Shown: piece by piece, positions 57,641 through 64,000 of the stretch
Layout of the letters: each line of letters starts with the position of its first letter
Position numbering within the stretch: position 1 is the first letter of the stretch
DNA from: UBA5359 sp002410925 [NCBI: bacterium UBP13_UBA5359]
GTDB taxonomy: Bacteria > UBP13 > UBA5359
Assembly (NCBI GenBank): GCA_002410925.1
Contig: DHPR01000011.1
Coordinates: 1-64,000 of the forward strand
Direction: 5' to 3'
DNA: 64,000 bases
Notes under the pieces: model-generated
The model's database searches: none
What the model saw: the letters and a program-made list of their open reading frames with translations, nothing else
What the model was told of the DNA's origin: nothing
Made by a program: the position numbers and the translations under genes

Positions 57641-58522
57641 TTATATTGCGACCCTATTTGCGTCAGGAATACCAAAGCTTTCCTCGCATATTCTTTTTGC
57701 CTCTTTTGCAATACTATAAGGATTTTTATAGCGCCTGGACGAAACTGTTTCCAGCATAAAGACACCCTGATAGTTTATGTCATGCAGCGCCCTTGATATT
57801 TCACTCCAATCGATACTACCTTCACCAGGCATAAGGTGTTCATCCTCTTTTTTATTATTATCATGAATGTGCAAATATGACATCAATTCTCTGTTTTCGT
57901 TGATTACCGCTGCCGGCGATGAGTTGCCAAGCCAGAAATGGGCTAAATCAAAACAAAGACCAATCCTTTCTTTCCCTATCGACCTTATGACCCTTCCTAA
58001 CATTCCTATATCGCCATTAAACCTGCCCAGCAAATTCTCCAGCAATATCTTAATTCCGTTCTTTTCACCGACATCAGCCAACTCATTGGCAGCATCCATT
58101 AACCGTTTTTCGGCCTCGGAAACGCTATCGGATGTGGTAAAAAATGCTTCCTCTTCACTGGGATGAAAAACAGCGTATTCTATCCCTAACTCCCCCCCAT
58201 TCTCTAAACTACGCCTAACAATTTTCATTGCATGCGCCCTCTCAGCCCTATCCAATGAAACAACAGATCCCAAACCATTATCGGGAGGAAGATGGAGTGA
58301 TATAATTTTCACTCCAAGCATATCAACAAGCTTCTTTAATTCCCTTATCTTCTCTCCGCTGAGATAACCGCTGTCTAAAAAGGGACTACTCATGTCGCTA
58401 TATTCAAAGTATTTATAACCGATGTCCGCCAAACCACTTAATGCGTAGGTGACATCCCTTGTTAGCTTTGAGTATCCCAACGTAGATATACCGAGCTTAA
58501 TACCGTTATAATTATCTATCAT
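57641..58522 (-). CDS. Sugar phosphate isomerase/epimerase, TIM barrel
   Basis: 293 residues of the xylose-isomerase-like TIM barrel family. Metal-site stretches are visible: IISLHLPPDNGLG, YAVFHPSEEE, ILLENLLGRFNGD, GLCFDLAHFWLG, LHIHDNNKKEDEHLMPGEGSIDW and GVFMLETVSSRRY. The E, D, H and E positions match the family's divalent metal site. Substrate unknown. It lies between the pseudopilin gene and the secreted LamG enzyme, so it should act on a sugar released by that locus. Confidence 0.85.
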   Translation of the reverse strand: MIDNYNGIKLGISTLGYSKLTRDVTYALSGLADIGYKYFEYSDMSSPFLDSGYLSGEKIRELKKLVDMLGVKIISLHLPPDNGLGSVVSLDRAERAHAMKIVRRSLENGGELGIEYAVFHPSEEEAFFTTSDSVSEAEKRLMDAANELADVGEKNGIKILLENLLGRFNGDIGMLGRVIRSIGKERIGLCFDLAHFWLGNSSPAAVINENRELMSYLHIHDNNKKEDEHLMPGEGSIDWSEISRALHDINYQGVFMLETVSSRRYKNPYSIAKEAKRICEESFGIPDANRVAI

Positions 58523-58545
58523 TAAATCCTACCCAACCAATCCAA

Positions 58546-59130
58546 TCAATTTCTATCCCACCAATTAGATTTGTCGATGGTGTCAAATAAATACCATTTA
58601 ACATGGCCATCTGCGAACAAAACGTTTGCTCCGCCACTATGCCTGTCGCTGACCTTATGATTAGGATTAGTATTCAGCGGCGCAATAACAAAATCAACCC
58701 CTGCATCAGCAATGATAATCGTCTCTGAGGGATTTACAATCTGAGACAAGCTTACCCCCTTTCTAGTACCCGTGGAAAGCCAAGAATAATTGTATCCATA
58801 CGACATCTTGGCGTTCCACACATAATCAGGATGAGAAGGACACTTAAATATATTGGTATTTTTTATATAGTTGTTATTGAGCGTCTTGTGCCAGTCGTCT
58901 AATCCTACTGCCGAATGGGCAGGGAAAATTTCATCGTAATCTTGAAGATACAGCATTACAGCATGCCCTAGCTGCTTCAAATTGCTCATACAGGCCCCTT
59001 GCCTGGCTTTTTCCCTGGCTTTACCAAATACCGGGAAAAGTATGGCAGCCAATATAGATATTATGGCAATGACTACCAGTAATTCTATTAATGTGAAGCC
59101 TTTCTTAACCACATCAATCTTCCTTATCAT
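58546..59130 (-). CDS. H-X9-DG prepilin-like protein (pseudopilin) B
   Basis: 194 residues. The prepilin peptidase site KG-FTLIE has E at +5. The hydrophobic helix [20 protein letters not shown] follows, then [20 protein letters not shown] and [11 protein letters not shown]. The C terminus has a perfect H-X9-DG motif, [16 protein letters not shown]. It belongs with the similar protein at 49.3-50.0 kb; both keep a CPS-x-P/Y type middle ([10 protein letters not shown] here, LYCPSYLKD there). It follows the GntR/LacI regulator and precedes the isomerase by 23 bp. GGGGAGG ribosome site. Confidence 0.9.
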   Translation of the reverse strand: MIRKIDVVKKGFTLIELLVVIAIISILAAILFPVFGKAREKARQGACMSNLKQLGHAVMLYLQDYDEIFPAHSAVGLDDWHKTLNNNYIKNTNIFKCPSHPDYVWNAKMSYGYNYSWLSTGTRKGVSLSQIVNPSETIIIADAGVDFVIAPLNTNPNHKVSDRHSGGANVLFADGHVKWYLFDTIDKSNWWDRN

Positions 59131-59288
59131 TTATAATTCCTCCCCTGAAAATATTTGCTTATTACGCTTCTAAACTCATCTTTGTACCAGTCCCGAATGT
59201 GCATCAAATTCAAGTGAGCAACTGGATCACTTTCTAGTTGGCGTTCGCAAAAAATATGCGCTATGACACGATCAACATCTTTCGAATG

Positions 59289-60434
59289 TCAATTGCTTGC
59301 GCTATTTTGCCCGATTCCACTAGATTCTCTTACGATCAATTTAGGTTTTAATCGAACCTGCTTAAACTTAGTCGTCTTTTTGTTTATCTTATCTATTAAC
59401 ATTTCTACAGCTACTTTACACATATCTTTCCAAGGCTGAACGACCGTAGTTAGCGAAACCGGCAGGTCTGTGGCAAATCTTGAGTCATCAAATCCAACTA
59501 TTGCTATGTCATTAGGTATGCTTAAATCATTATCTGCGATTATCCTCATCGAATTTACAGCAAGATACTCCATGGCAGCAAAACAGGCGGTTGAACCTTT
59601 ATGCATGCCGGCAATTTTAATTATCTCGTGCTGCCAATCGCACTCGCCATCAACAAATACATAATCTGAATTATATTGAAGCCCTGAATCAATAAGGGCC
59701 TGCTTATACCCCTCTAATCTCTCTTTTGCCGAAGTGCAGTTTCTTACCACAGGTTTGGTAAGATGGAGAATAGTCGTAAATCCGTTTAACACGAGATGCT
59801 TTACTGCCGTATAAGCTCCGTAATAATTATCACTTACTACATAATCCGTATCAACCTGCGGCAAATATCTATCAATAAGGACAAATGGAAAGTCTTTATC
59901 AAGAACGATGTCTTCTATATATTCCTTATTTAATCTACCCTGCCCATTTTTACTGGCAAGCCAAATAATTGCTCCATCGACGTTACTATTCCTCAGTTCT
60001 TCTATCCTCATTATCTCCATGGAATAATCGTCCTCAGAGTTACAGAAGATAAGGTGGTAACCGTTATTTCGACATGTTCTCTCCAATCCTAGCACTGCGC
60101 CGGTAATTACTAAATTTGTTACTTCCGGAGCAATAAAAGCAATTGTTTTAAAATTTTTCTCAAGACTGACTCTTTTTTCGGGAATTATATTTACAAACGT
60201 TCCGTGCCTTGGCCTACGGTAAGCAAGACCTTCTTTTATCAACTCCGTAATTGCCTGTCTTGCAGTAACAATGCTAATAGCATACATTTTGCAAAGAGTT
60301 TCCAACGTGGGAATTTTATCACCTGAAAGCAACTCCTTGCTTAATATATCGCTCTTTATTATATCTTTCAGTTGAATATATAAAGGAGTCGGATCATCTC
60401 TTTTTAATTGTTTCTTCATTCCCTTTTCAATCAT
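59289..60434 (-). CDS. GntR-LacI hybrid transcriptional regulator (AraR type)
   Basis: 381 residues. An N-terminal GntR winged helix (about 15-80: TPLYIQLKDIIKSDILSKELLSGDKIPTLETLCKMYAIS) is joined to a LacI/periplasmic-binding-type sensor domain (about 95-370: FKTIAFIAPEV, GAILGLERTCRNNGYHLIFCNS, DGAIIWLAS, LIDRYLPQVDTDYVVSDNYYGAY, IAIVGFDDSRFA, TTVVQPWKDM). This layout is that of AraR, a repressor released by a sugar. It heads the second pseudopilin gene set. Repeated TATTCTTTA sequence lies directly upstream. Confidence 0.92.
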   Translation of the reverse strand: MIEKGMKKQLKRDDPTPLYIQLKDIIKSDILSKELLSGDKIPTLETLCKMYAISIVTARQAITELIKEGLAYRRPRHGTFVNIIPEKRVSLEKNFKTIAFIAPEVTNLVITGAVLGLERTCRNNGYHLIFCNSEDDYSMEIMRIEELRNSNVDGAIIWLASKNGQGRLNKEYIEDIVLDKDFPFVLIDRYLPQVDTDYVVSDNYYGAYTAVKHLVLNGFTTILHLTKPVVRNCTSAKERLEGYKQALIDSGLQYNSDYVFVDGECDWQHEIIKIAGMHKGSTACFAAMEYLAVNSMRIIADNDLSIPNDIAIVGFDDSRFATDLPVSLTTVVQPWKDMCKVAVEMLIDKINKKTTKFKQVRLKPKLIVRESSGIGQNSASN

Positions 60435-60799
60435 TTCAGTAATACTGTCCTTATATTCTTTATATTCTTTATATTCTTAACATTCTTTATATGAAGAATA
60501 TCACTATTGTATAAAAAGTCAAGCGATAAATTTTCCTCCTCAGGGGCATCGTTTTTAACACAGGGGAAATGAATCGATCAAAAAGAGAGCTGGAAACGCC
60601 ACAAATTGGAAAGAGATTCTTTAAATGCTGGATGACTTTGCAGATTATAGAAAGCGCAAGAGTATTCCTCTCTTTTTGTTCTGCAACCTTCTTGTGCATA
60701 AGGCGCTGCAGAGGAACCTGAAACCGGGAATAGAAGAGAAGAGAAAGCTCTGCTGGGCGGTGCGTTGCTTTATGTTGATATTTCTTGCTATAATATCGT
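60435..60799. other. Divergent intergenic region between two regulators
   Basis: Gap between the GntR/LacI gene (leftward) and the AraC gene (rightward). From about 60452 to 60490 there are three tandem copies of TATTCTTTA-like 9-mers and a near-copy, ending in ATTCTT-TATATG-AAGAAT, an inverted repeat (60483-60500). These are candidate operators for the GntR/LacI protein. The rest to 60760 shows no supported gene. Confidence 0.5.
60765..60794 (+). promoter_or_regulatory. Promoter of the AraC gene, apparently giving a leaderless mRNA
   Basis: TTGCTT (60765-60770), 18-bp spacer, TATAAT (60789-60794). Transcription would start at about 60800, the A of the predicted ATG. No ribosome site precedes that ATG. 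Confidence 0.6.
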
Positions 60800-61684
60800 A
60801 TGGTAAATCGCTTCTTTACAGATAGCATGATAGATGTCCTGGGATCGTCGCACAGCAGGACAATAATCTGCACGCAACTCCCGGCTGAAGCTCCATCTCT
60901 TGATGATCCCCGGCATAAGGCCTGGGCTGCAGAGAACTCGGATAGTCATTCTCATATGGAAGTGCTGGTGTCTCTGTGTGGAGAAACGCACTACGGCTTC
61001 CATGGCGACGTTTATCCGTGTCGTCCCGGCACTGTCATGATATTCGAGCCCCTGGAAGAGCACGATTCATACTACCCCGACTGGTCTCCGGATGTGGACC
61101 ATCTATGGTTCCATTTTACCCATAACAGTATCCTATTCAGGATATTGCATATCCGCGAAGGAGCACTTCAGAAGCTTATCCCTGGTGGGCGCCTGGAGAT
61201 TCCGGGAACGTTGGCTGAATATCTCAGACAGGGCCTGCTGCTGCAGGTCGACTCGATGAATGCTGCACCGGTGATGCTCAGACAGAGAGTGGACGCGATT
61301 CTTTCCATTCTCATATTTGAAGTCGTCCAGGCAGGATACCAGGCCGAATCTCCTGCAGACAAGGAAGAATTCCATCGGCAGATAATTACGACCATTGAGC
61401 GTCATATACAAAAAACGTCCGGCTGCGGCATGAATCTGTCCAGCCTTGCCCGCATGAGCGGCTACAGTCCATTTTATTTCGCGCGCATCTTCAAGCAGCA
61501 CACTGGATGCTCTGTGCACCGATACATCGATATGTGCCGGAGAGCCCGCGTCAGAGAGATGCTGACGGAAGGATGCAAGATGAAGCAGATTGCAGATAGG
61601 TTAGGTTTCTCCTGCCCCTCCGCCTTTTCCAGGTGGTATAAGGCTAATTCAACCAAGAAGATACCGACACCAACAATTGAGTAG
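60800..61684 (+). CDS. AraC-family transcriptional regulator
   Basis: 294 residues. The N-terminal cupin-like sugar-sensing domain (about 40-150) includes SHSHMEVLVSLCGETHYGFHGDVYPCRPGTVMIFEP and HLWFHFTHN. The C-terminal pair of helix-turn-helices (about 195-290) reads LSSLARMSGYSPFYFARIFKQHTGCSVHRYIDMCRRARVREML then KQIADRLGFSCPSAFSRWYKANS. It probably activates nearby sugar genes; its ligand is unknown. The ATG at 60800 has no ribosome site but sits at the predicted transcription start. It converges with the broken Gfo/Idh gene. Confidence 0.9.
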   Translation: MVNRFFTDSMIDVLGSSHSRTIICTQLPAEAPSLDDPRHKAWAAENSDSHSHMEVLVSLCGETHYGFHGDVYPCRPGTVMIFEPLEEHDSYYPDWSPDVDHLWFHFTHNSILFRILHIREGALQKLIPGGRLEIPGTLAEYLRQGLLLQVDSMNAAPVMLRQRVDAILSILIFEVVQAGYQAESPADKEEFHRQIITTIERHIQKTSGCGMNLSSLARMSGYSPFYFARIFKQHTGCSVHRYIDMCRRARVREMLTEGCKMKQIADRLGFSCPSAFSRWYKANSTKKIPTPTIE

Positions 61685-61700
61685 GCATCTTCTGTCCTGT

Positions 61701-62085
61701 TTACTTGCCGAAGGCCTTGTCAAAGACCCTGTCTGGCTTGGGGAAAGGATTCCACTTGTCGGCAAAATCACGATAGCCTGCCTCCCAAGCGGCCATAACT
61801 ACAGGCAAGTGCATGAAGTTGGGGGGTGACTATGTTAACAAAGTCCATCCGCTCACCCGCAGGCAGAGCCGACTCACGCCGGAACATCTCTTCATAACTG
61901 CCGTATACTCTGTCTGCAGATAGAAAGAGTTCCCGACCGGTCTCATGGAGCTTATCGGCATTTGAACTGAAGGCACTGCAGACCGACTCTATCTTGCCGT
62001 CCAGCCTGGCGACCATACGGTGTATCGCTCCTATAAAGGCGTCTTTGCCTCTACCTACCATTCCCATACACATCCTGCGTTTCAT
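61701..62085 (-). pseudogene. Broken Gfo/Idh/MocA oxidoreductase gene
   Basis: Encodes only the NAD-binding half of a Gfo/Idh/MocA dehydrogenase: MGMVGRGKDAFIGAIHRM, LDGKIESVCSAFSSNADK, DRVYGSYEEMFRRE, MDFVNIVTP. At a C6 run (plus-strand G6, 61821-61826) the frame is lost; shifting by one base restores NFMHLPVVMAAWEAG, the expected continuation. After that the match ends and an unrelated tail (RDFADKWNPFPKPDRVFDKAFGK) runs to a TAA at 61701. The C-terminal domain is absent. So there are two faults: a homopolymer frameshift (which could be a read error) and a deletion joint. The ATG at 62085 follows AGAGAGG. Confidence 0.78.
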
Positions 62086-62099
62086 GGAACCTCTCTTTT

Positions 62100-63257
62100 T
62101 TACGATTGTATGCTTGACCACATGCCGTTCTTTTTGGAACGCAGAGCCGCTTCCAGCACCAGCATCTCGGCGTGCCCATCCCGAAAAGCGGGATATTTGT
62201 AATCAGGCTCCTGCTCGGCATCCTTCAAAGTTATGGCGGTGTAGAAATCGCTGAACAGGTTAAGCATGGCATCCATATAACCCATAGGGTGCCCTGAGGG
62301 CAATTTGGCGTACTTTCGGGTGCTCTCCATCTGCAAAAGTGGAGATTCAAAGAATATCTGGTTAGCCTCATTCCTGTGCCCCATCCACAGCTCGGCTGGC
62401 CGCTCATGGTTCCAGGCAATGGAGCCTTCAGAGCCGTATATCTGAATGTCTATATGGCACTTCCTGCCGGCCGCAAGCTGAGAAGTGGTGAAGGTGCCTC
62501 TGGCCCCGCCTTCAAAGCGCAACAGCATGGCCCCGTACTCATCCAGCTCAACCGAGACTTCTTCATACTCCGTATCCGCCGTGCCGGAGAATGTCAGCAC
62601 CTGTCCCCATTTGGGACGCTTTCTAGAAGGCAGTGTGGTGCGAACGTCCGCCATGACTTCCTCTATCTTCAAGCCTGAGATAAACTGAGCCAGATCACAC
62701 CAGTGGCTTCCCAAATCACCGATAATGTTGGATACCCCCGCCATTTGCGGATCGAGCCGCCAAGAGTAATCGGTGGCATAAAGGAGCCAGTCCTGCAGAT
62801 AGCTGCCGCTGATATTGTAAATCGTGCCGATGTCTCCCCGGGCTATGCGAGCTGCCGCCTCCTGCAGCACCGGGTAATATCTATAACAAAAGCCTATGCC
62901 GGTAACACGGTCATGTTTCTCCGCCAGTTGGACCAGTTGCCCGGACTCAGCGGCGCTGAGCGCCAGCGGCTTCTCAGAAAAGACGTGCTTGCCGGCCTCC
63001 ATAGCCCGACTGTTTATCTCAAAGTGCAGGTTGTTGGGCGTGCAGTTATGAATTACATCTATGCTGTCATCCTGCAGGATCTCTTCGGCGCCGTCATAAA
63101 CCCGCGGTATGCCGTAGCGGGCCGCAGTCGTTCGGGCAATGCCCATGTCCCTGTCTGCAACCCCGGCTATTTCCAGACCGGGCAGACGCAGAAGTTGCTC
63201 TATATGCACTACTCCGATATATCCGGTTCCGATAACAGCTACTCTGTATCGCTTCAT
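62100..63257 (-). CDS. Gfo/Idh/MocA family NAD(P)-dependent oxidoreductase
   Basis: 385 residues from the ATG at 63257, which follows AAAGGAG. The Rossmann domain is VAVIGTGYIGVVHIEQLL with the conserved EKPLALS lysine region (HVFSEKPLA), and the C-terminal substrate domain carries GDLGSHWCDLAQFISG with the family's D and H. It oxidises or reduces a sugar or inositol; the exact substrate is not predictable. It lies 18 bp after a sugar isomerase gene, so they likely act in sequence. It differs enough from the broken neighbour that they are not recent copies. Confidence 0.9.
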   Translation of the reverse strand: MKRYRVAVIGTGYIGVVHIEQLLRLPGLEIAGVADRDMGIARTTAARYGIPRVYDGAEEILQDDSIDVIHNCTPNNLHFEINSRAMEAGKHVFSEKPLALSAAESGQLVQLAEKHDRVTGIGFCYRYYPVLQEAAARIARGDIGTIYNISGSYLQDWLLYATDYSWRLDPQMAGVSNIIGDLGSHWCDLAQFISGLKIEEVMADVRTTLPSRKRPKWGQVLTFSGTADTEYEEVSVELDEYGAMLLRFEGGARGTFTTSQLAAGRKCHIDIQIYGSEGSIAWNHERPAELWMGHRNEANQIFFESPLLQMESTRKYAKLPSGHPMGYMDAMLNLFSDFYTAITLKDAEQEPDYKYPAFRDGHAEMLVLEAALRSKKNGMWSSIQS

Positions 63258-63275
63258 CGTTATCTCCTTTGGCAT

Positions 63276-64000
63276 TTATTTCATCAGCAGACTGGTGATA
63301 TAGAAGCTCAATTCCTCGTAATCCCTGACTTGGCGCAACTCTTCCATGTAACTTTCGTTACAGCTCCTGACCTTCTGTACCAGCATCTCAAAGATCCTTT
63401 TGCTGTTGGACAGATGCTTCATGGATACGTCTCTCGGCTGGGTACGCAGCACCTTGATGTCCAGGCCTACATACTCGCCGTCGTTGCCGTAGCCATATTT
63501 ATCCAGGATATACACCTGGCTGAAGGCCCGGCCCAGGTTGACGCTGCCAAAGGTCTTGTCCTCATCAAACTTCAACCCATTCTGGTCGTTAAGATGTATG
63601 CCCCAAAGTTTGCTAAAGGAGAGAGCAAAGCCCATCTCTTCTGACGGCTCCAGGTTGGCCAGTATAGCATGGGCGCTCTCTATCAATATGCCTACCCTGT
63701 CCGGATCAATCGTTCTGGAGGCTATGGCCAGAAAATGCCCGGTGGTGGGACAGAAGGTGCTGTCCATGGGCTCGTTGGGCTTCATTTCGCCCAATATACG
63801 GATATCTTTATCGTAATTCAGGAGCATGTCGATATACTCCACAAACCTGTCGGCTGCCACCTTAGGATCCTTGGCTTCGCGAATATACGTCCCTTCCCGG
63901 GCCGGCCAGAGCACTATCCTCTTCGTTCCCAAAGCATTGGCTATATCTACCGCTCTCTTTGATCTATCAAAGGCATATTGTCTGCACACTGTGCTGTTGG
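63276..64000 (-). CDS. Sugar isomerase/epimerase, TIM barrel (5' end outside window)
   Basis: The last 241 residues of a xylose-isomerase-like TIM-barrel protein; the frame stays open to position 64000 and reads NSTVCRQYAFDRSKRAVDIANALGT, clearly mid-protein. Metal-site stretches are IRILGEMKPNEP, VGILIESAHAILA, LWGIHLNDQNG and EYVGLDIKVLR with R/D residues. The pattern RQYAIDR-KRAVDIANALG recalls L-rhamnose isomerase-related enzymes of the RhaI type, but this is from memory. It is followed by an oxidoreductase gene in the same direction. Confidence 0.85.
   Translation of the reverse strand, partial: NSTVCRQYAFDRSKRAVDIANALGTKRIVLWPAREGTYIREAKDPKVAADRFVEYIDMLLNYDKDIRILGEMKPNEPMDSTFCPTTGHFLAIASRTIDPDRVGILIESAHAILANLEPSEEMGFALSFSKLWGIHLNDQNGLKFDEDKTFGSVNLGRAFSQVYILDKYGYGNDGEYVGLDIKVLRTQPRDVSMKHLSNSKRIFEMLVQKVRSCNESYMEELRQVRDYEELSFYITSLLMK

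Noticed and set aside
62703-63644. 313-codon plus-strand frame opposite the Gfo/Idh and isomerase genes
   Set aside because: Two well-supported genes occupy the opposite strand, and the frame shows no conserved motifs.
1-64000. CRISPR arrays, tRNA genes, prophage or defence islands
   Set aside because: No regularly spaced repeats, tRNA-like sequences, phage structural genes or known defence genes were recognised on either strand.

Overview
The window reads as chromosomal DNA of a saccharolytic, probably anaerobic member of the Bacillota. The reasons are a SigH/Spo0H-type sigma factor, a rpoD-dnaG pair, the rpmE / YqhQ (DUF1385) / prfA / prmC cluster, a YqfO/Nif3-type protein and a membrane pyrophosphatase. 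Two H-X9-DG prepilin-like proteins, a family best known from Planctomycetes and relatives, point to a deep or unusual lineage; the exact taxon cannot be read from this sequence. Almost every gene lies on the minus strand. The plus-strand features are a GH130-type enzyme (25.1 kb), a class II aldolase (37.6 kb), a 58-residue membrane protein (39.0 kb), an IS3 remnant (51.3 kb) and an AraC regulator (60.8 kb).

Region 1 (1-32 kb) is mostly core genome. It holds rpoD (cut by the window edge), dnaG, a K+-dependent-type hppA, rodA, mtnA, a shortened phosphohexomutase-like protein, prmC, prfA, yqhQ, rpmE, a DNA-binding-type repeat protein, a HAD hydrolase, a glycosidase-like protein, a lactate racemase / FAD oxidase / GntR group with two matching operator-like palindromes, malic enzyme, dnaE, GH130, TspO, tagaturonate epimerase, an MFS transporter, rnpB (type A) with a clear promoter, RNase HI, a Ser/Thr kinase and sigH.

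Region 2 (32-41 kb) holds a Nif3-like protein, a decayed phosphodiester-glycosidase gene, a NanE-type epimerase, an alpha-L-rhamnosidase, an aldolase of deoxysugar metabolism, an OsmC protein and a two-lobed esterase.

Region 3 (41-60.5 kb) is the most unusual part. Two gene sets share one layout: transcriptional regulator first, then an H-X9-DG pseudopilin, then secreted carbohydrate-active proteins. Set A is a DeoR regulator, pseudopilin, secreted lectin-like protein, two giant secreted paralogues resembling GH112 phosphorylases, a PHP phosphoesterase and an MBL hydrolase. Its seven genes are tightly packed, with a near-perfect 18-bp-arm palindrome upstream. Set B is a GntR/LacI regulator, pseudopilin, TIM-barrel isomerase, LamG-plus-TIM-barrel protein, LamG-only protein and GH38 alpha-mannosidase. 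Both sets show recent duplication or gene conversion. An IS3 remnant sits between them.

Region 4 (60.5-64 kb) holds an AraC regulator with an apparently leaderless start, a broken Gfo/Idh/MocA gene, an intact Gfo/Idh/MocA oxidoreductase and a sugar isomerase cut by the right edge.

Taken together the genes suggest breakdown of plant or host glycans outside the cell, using rhamnosidase, mannosidase, esterase and novel secreted enzymes. The sugars would then pass through uronate, deoxysugar and amino-sugar pathways and end in lactate/malate/pyruvate metabolism. Several broken genes (sugar-binding protein fragment, NAGPA-like remnant, Gfo/Idh remnant, IS3 remnant) show that the accessory regions are turning over.
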